Part shown: positions 61,478 through 64,000 of the stretch, piece by piece
How positions within the stretch are numbered: position 1 is the stretch's first letter
How the letters are laid out: the number at the start of each line of letters is the position of its first letter
DNA from: UBA7455 sp026713185
Lineage (GTDB): Bacteria > Pseudomonadota > Gammaproteobacteria > Pseudomonadales > Azotimanducaceae
Assembly: GCA_963665785.1 (NCBI GenBank)
Contig: OY762456.1
Location: 2,604,001 to 2,668,000, forward strand
Direction of reading: 5' to 3'
Length of the DNA stretch: 64,000 nt
The notes under the pieces: model-generated
The model's input: only the letters and a program-made list of their open reading frames with translations
The model's database searches: none
Told to the model about the DNA's origin: nothing
Made by a program: the position numbers and the translations under genes

Positions 61478-63004
61478 TTGATAATCAGCGAAATGCAACG
61501 CAAGCTGGCGACATGGTCGGTAGCGGACAAAGAACGCAAGTTCGATCGTCTGCTCCGGTTGGTTGCCAATCCGGTCTGGTTGGCCGAGGCCGCTCGTGTG
61601 ACCCTGGCTTCTTCGGGGGCCAAGTCACCGGGCATTGACGGAGTAGACAAATCGAAGCTGGAACCGGTACTGACGACAGAGCTGAAGCGCATTCGTGCTG
61701 AACTTCTGAGCGGTGAATACCAGCCGGCGCCGGCGCGACGCGTGTATATCCCGAAGTCCAACGGCAAATTACGACCACTGGGGATACCCACGTTGCGTGA
61801 TCGTATCGTGCAGCGCGCTATGTTGATGGTCATAGAGCCGATTTGGGAGAGCGACTTCCATTGCAATTCCTATGGTTTCCGACCTCAGCGCAGCGTGCAT
61901 CATGCTGTACGGACCGTGAAGTTCCAGTTAACGGATGGTACCCATACCAAGGGCCGCTGGGTCATCGAAGGTGACCTGGCGAGCTACTTTGATACGGTGC
62001 ATCACCGTCTGTTGATGCGCTGCGTGAGAAAGCGAATCCGGGATAAGCGGCTCCTGTCCCTGCTTTGGCGGTTTATCAAAGCAGGTCATGTTGATCGTGG
62101 TCTGTTTCGGGCAGCCAGTGAAGGTGTTCCGCAGGGTGGTGTGATCTCACCCATCCTATCCAATATCATGCTCCATGAGTTTGATGAGTATCTGGAAGCA
62201 AAATACCTGAACAAGAAGGCCCGAAAGGACCGCTGGGCATGGAACTTCGGTATACAGAACGGTCGACCCATTACGATTCGAGAGAATCGCCAATGGAAAC
62301 CGGCTGTTTCCTATTGCCGATATGCCGATGACTTTGTCGTCATCGTCAAGGGAACGAAGCACCATGCTGAGGCCGTTCGTGAGCAATGCCGTTCATTCCT
62401 AGAGGGTAAACTGAATCTGACGTTGAATATGGAGAAAACCCATATCACGCACGTCAATGACGGTTTTACCTTCCTGGGTCACCGGATTGTTCGCAAACGA
62501 GGGCCTCGTGGCACGATGCGCCCGGTATCGACTATCCCCAACGAGAAGAGTCGAGGGTTGGCACACAAGCTGACCGCGCAACTCTCTGGCAACCACCACT
62601 TGAATAAAATCGACATGGTGGAATCGCTGAACCGGCAACTGGCGGGTTGGGCGAACTTCTATCAGTACACGGACTACTCAGCCCACGTGTTCCGACATCT
62701 GGATCATATCGTGTTCTGGAAACTGGCACACTGGTTGGCACGTAAGTACCGGGTACCGATCAAGTCACTGATGCGACATCATGTGAAGCGACCGGCTGAA
62801 GGGCTTGCCAAATCTTGGTACCTCTTCGGCCGGAGTGGTCATGGGGCTTTGTGCAGGATTGCTTTGCGTCGGCTGGTTACCAGCCCCAAGCAGCAGTTCA
62901 GGTGGCGGAATCCACCCGGCAATCCCTATCTGCTGTTAGACCCTGGCCGCAAAACACTGACTTCACGATACCGCGAAGTCGCCATGGCTACGAGCCATGC
63001 CTGA
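61478..63004 (+). CDS. ltrA: Group II intron reverse transcriptase/maturase
   Basis: This 508-residue multifunctional intron protein has reverse transcriptase blocks with RPLGIPTLRDRIVQRAM, EGDLASYFDTV, GVPQGGVISPILSNI and the catalytic YADD (CRYADDFVVIV), then a maturase domain (about 390-470; LNRQLAGWANFYQY). No HNH endonuclease motif is evident at the C-terminus. It assists splicing and returns the intron to DNA. TTG 61478 follows an AGAGGTG site; ATG 61493 is an alternative. Confidence 0.93.
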   Translation: MIISEMQRKLATWSVADKERKFDRLLRLVANPVWLAEAARVTLASSGAKSPGIDGVDKSKLEPVLTTELKRIRAELLSGEYQPAPARRVYIPKSNGKLRPLGIPTLRDRIVQRAMLMVIEPIWESDFHCNSYGFRPQRSVHHAVRTVKFQLTDGTHTKGRWVIEGDLASYFDTVHHRLLMRCVRKRIRDKRLLSLLWRFIKAGHVDRGLFRAASEGVPQGGVISPILSNIMLHEFDEYLEAKYLNKKARKDRWAWNFGIQNGRPITIRENRQWKPAVSYCRYADDFVVIVKGTKHHAEAVREQCRSFLEGKLNLTLNMEKTHITHVNDGFTFLGHRIVRKRGPRGTMRPVSTIPNEKSRGLAHKLTAQLSGNHHLNKIDMVESLNRQLAGWANFYQYTDYSAHVFRHLDHIVFWKLAHWLARKYRVPIKSLMRHHVKRPAEGLAKSWYLFGRSGHGALCRIALRRLVTSPKQQFRWRNPPGNPYLLLDPGRKTLTSRYREVAMATSHA

Positions 63005-63009
63005 ATGGA

Positions 63010-63043
63010 GAGCCGTATGCGCTGAGAGGCGCACGTACGGTTC
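63010..63043 (+). ncRNA. Group II intron domain V
   Basis: A 34-base hairpin, the invariant catalytic core of group II introns, starts GAGCCGTATGCGC and closes with GCGCACGTACGGTTC. The AGC triad lies at 63011-63013. It follows the maturase stop after 5 bases. Confidence 0.9.
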
Positions 63044-63149
63044 GGAGAGGAGAGGCAGAGAAATAGTTCGACTACGCTCTGCCTCTTACTCTACTGGTCA
63101 CGAAACCGGACCCGATTGACTGGGCAAACGATACTGTATTGAACCGACA

Positions 63150-63788
63150 TCAGGGAGTCCCTGTATCGGAGATTTTGTTAAATGCCCGCTGTAACTCGAA
63201 ACGTGACGATGTGACATGGGTTTCCATCTTTCTGATCCGGTCTTCCAGGTCGGTAAATTTATCTTTCAATGTACGCATGAATCGTACATTGTTAAACCTC
63301 TCCCGCTCATACCTGCTCTCCGCATTGTCCATCGAAGATACTTCACTCTCTTCCTGCAGTTGCCATTGGGACTTCACTGCGGGTGAAGCTTCATAAATAT
63401 CCTCAAAGCGATCCGTTACCTGGCGATAATAAGGCTTGTCGTTCAGCAGAAAATAAGCTGCAAAATAGACCAGTAAAGTAACATGAAAGAAAAATATCAA
63501 TAGAATGACCGCCGCCAACCGGACCTTCCAACTACTGACGCCCAGGTAATCTGATACACCTGCACAGACGCCACAGATCTTGCCATTTCCGGAATCCCGG
63601 TAGATGTTGCCAAAACGTCGTCGACGCCATGTACGGTCACGGTCCCTGCGGTCGGTGCTGAAGTAATCTTCGTATTGACGCCTGAACCTTCTCTTTTTCC
63701 TGCCTTGATGGCTGTATCGCCGGAAAGCCCTGCGCTTTCGGCGAGAGGTGCTATCAGCTTCCTCCGTGTATCTTTTAGAACTGCTCAC
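63150..63788 (-). CDS. pspC: PspC-domain envelope stress protein
   Basis: This 212-residue inner-membrane protein of the phage-shock response has a long, very basic N-terminal extension (1-60, RRKRRAFRRYS and RKKRRFRRQYEDY), a PspC domain (about 66-125; GKICGVCAGVSDYLGVSSWKVRL) with a TM segment (about 90-114), and a C-terminal coiled coil (about 165-200). PspC with PspB senses membrane damage and releases PspF from PspA. It starts at GTG 63788 behind AAGGGG, 18 bases after the pspB stop. The basic extension is longer than in enterics. Confidence 0.88.
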   Translation of the reverse strand: MSSSKRYTEEADSTSRRKRRAFRRYSHQGRKKRRFRRQYEDYFSTDRRDRDRTWRRRRFGNIYRDSGNGKICGVCAGVSDYLGVSSWKVRLAAVILLIFFFHVTLLVYFAAYFLLNDKPYYRQVTDRFEDIYEASPAVKSQWQLQEESEVSSMDNAESRYERERFNNVRFMRTLKDKFTDLEDRIRKMETHVTSSRFELQRAFNKISDTGTP

Positions 63789-63809
63789 CTTGATCCCCTT
63801 ATCACCTGT

Positions 63810-64000
63810 TCATTCCTGGCGCCGGCTTCCCGCCTGTTTCTCCCGCCATCCCGGACTTTCCACATCCAGAATAGACTCCAGTGTTTCAATTCGCGCAGCC
63901 ATCCTGTTGGCAACTTCCATCAATTCCTCAAGATCAGACCGTTCGTTCATACTTAATCCATTGACTTGTTTTGTCTTTGCTCTGTAATGGAAAATAATCC
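63810..64000 (-). CDS. pspB: PspB-like protein, N-terminus beyond the window
   Basis: The frame is open to the window edge and ends at TGA 63810-63812. It reads FHYRAKTKQ, then DLEELMEVANRMAARIETLE and SILDVESPGWREK, the soluble coiled-coil half of PspB, whose TM segment would lie outside. An internal ATG at 63950 would lose the membrane anchor, so the longer frame is preferred. It precedes pspC, the usual order. Confidence 0.75.
   Translation of the reverse strand, partial: IIFHYRAKTKQVNGLSMNERSDLEELMEVANRMAARIETLESILDVESPGWREKQAGSRRQE

Larger units (their letters stand above)
60818..63094 (+). mobile_element. Group II intron
   Basis: The 5' end GTGCGCC (60818) fits the GUGYG consensus. 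EBS1 GGTAAG (61249-61254), in the loop of a CTTGC/GCAAG hairpin, is exactly complementary to IBS1 CTTACC (60812-60817) just before the intron. The maturase ORF lies at 61478-63004. Domain V is at 63010-63043. Domain VI has a 10-base stem (63051-63060 with 63077-63086) and a likely branch A at 63088, which puts the 3' end near 63094. It lies between the convergent GNAT and pspC genes and interrupts neither. It looks full length and may be active. Confidence 0.85.

Noticed and set aside
61478..63004. Reverse transcriptase as a retron, DGR or defence RT
   Set aside because: Domain V, domain VI, the EBS1/IBS1 match and the maturase domain identify a group II intron.

Overview
The window looks like chromosomal DNA from a gammaproteobacterium, probably an environmental or marine heterotroph. 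The evidence is the housekeeping block dnaX-ybaB-recR-rnd, a pspB/pspC pair, yggX next to mutY, a creBCD two-component locus, and many TonB-receptor, acyl-CoA and amidohydrolase genes. The species cannot be named from the sequence alone. No rRNA, tRNA or CRISPR array was recognised.

Layout. 1-1600 is a graveyard: the 3' end of an ISAzo13-type transposase, a HicB antitoxin with only a stump of HicA, and a BrnT-type toxin gene with an in-frame stop plus a short antitoxin remnant. 1634-3860 holds a secreted M23 peptidase and an unrecognised membrane-anchored protein. 3962-10149 holds a large TonB-dependent receptor, an S9 peptidase and a PHP phosphoesterase. 10276-14945 holds an HpaI-type aldolase, an NYN/LOTUS RNA-binding protein, msrB, a repeat cluster, a PyrD-PyrK-like fusion and an acidic lipoprotein. 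15144-19012 is a probable oxidation operon: GMC oxidoreductase, its small subunit and a mandelate-racemase-type enzyme, followed by a DUF2799 lipoprotein. 19092-27906 holds DAHP synthase, a DUF1932 dehydrogenase, an adrenodoxin-reductase-type enzyme, mutY, yggX and creBCD. A palindromic repeat (GGGGTCGGAGTAAAGTGCC) is scattered through this part and supplies the stop codons of several genes. 27943-31454, all on the minus strand, holds a luciferase-like oxidoreductase, a PutP-type symporter and a phytanoyl-CoA-type dioxygenase.

31804-38985 is a compact overlapping operon: a complete branched-chain-type (Liv) ABC importer, a Tm-1-like ATP-binding protein, a PEP-hydrolase-family TIM barrel and an SRPBCC protein. 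Its base composition looks different from its neighbours and a sigma-54-like promoter lies upstream. I read it as an uptake and degradation unit for an unknown small molecule. 39031-46960 is a second cassette with a Planctomycete flavour: a sulfatase, a short TMEM220-like ORF, a 1344-residue lipoprotein joining DUF6807, a PVC-type propeller, HEAT repeats and cytochrome c, and a TonB receptor.

47090-52410 is a plus-strand catabolic run: Gfo/Idh/MocA oxidoreductase, D-aminoacylase-type amidohydrolase, acyl-CoA dehydrogenase and a ferredoxin-like aldo/keto reductase. 52413-59373, on the minus strand, holds a MoxR/CoxE pair, a small membrane protein, YcgN, rnd, recR, ybaB and dnaX; dnaX carries a slippery A7 run that would give a gamma-like short form. 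59463-60768 holds a GDPD and a GNAT acetyltransferase. 60818-63094 is a complete-looking group II intron with its maturase. The window ends with pspC and the 3' part of pspB.
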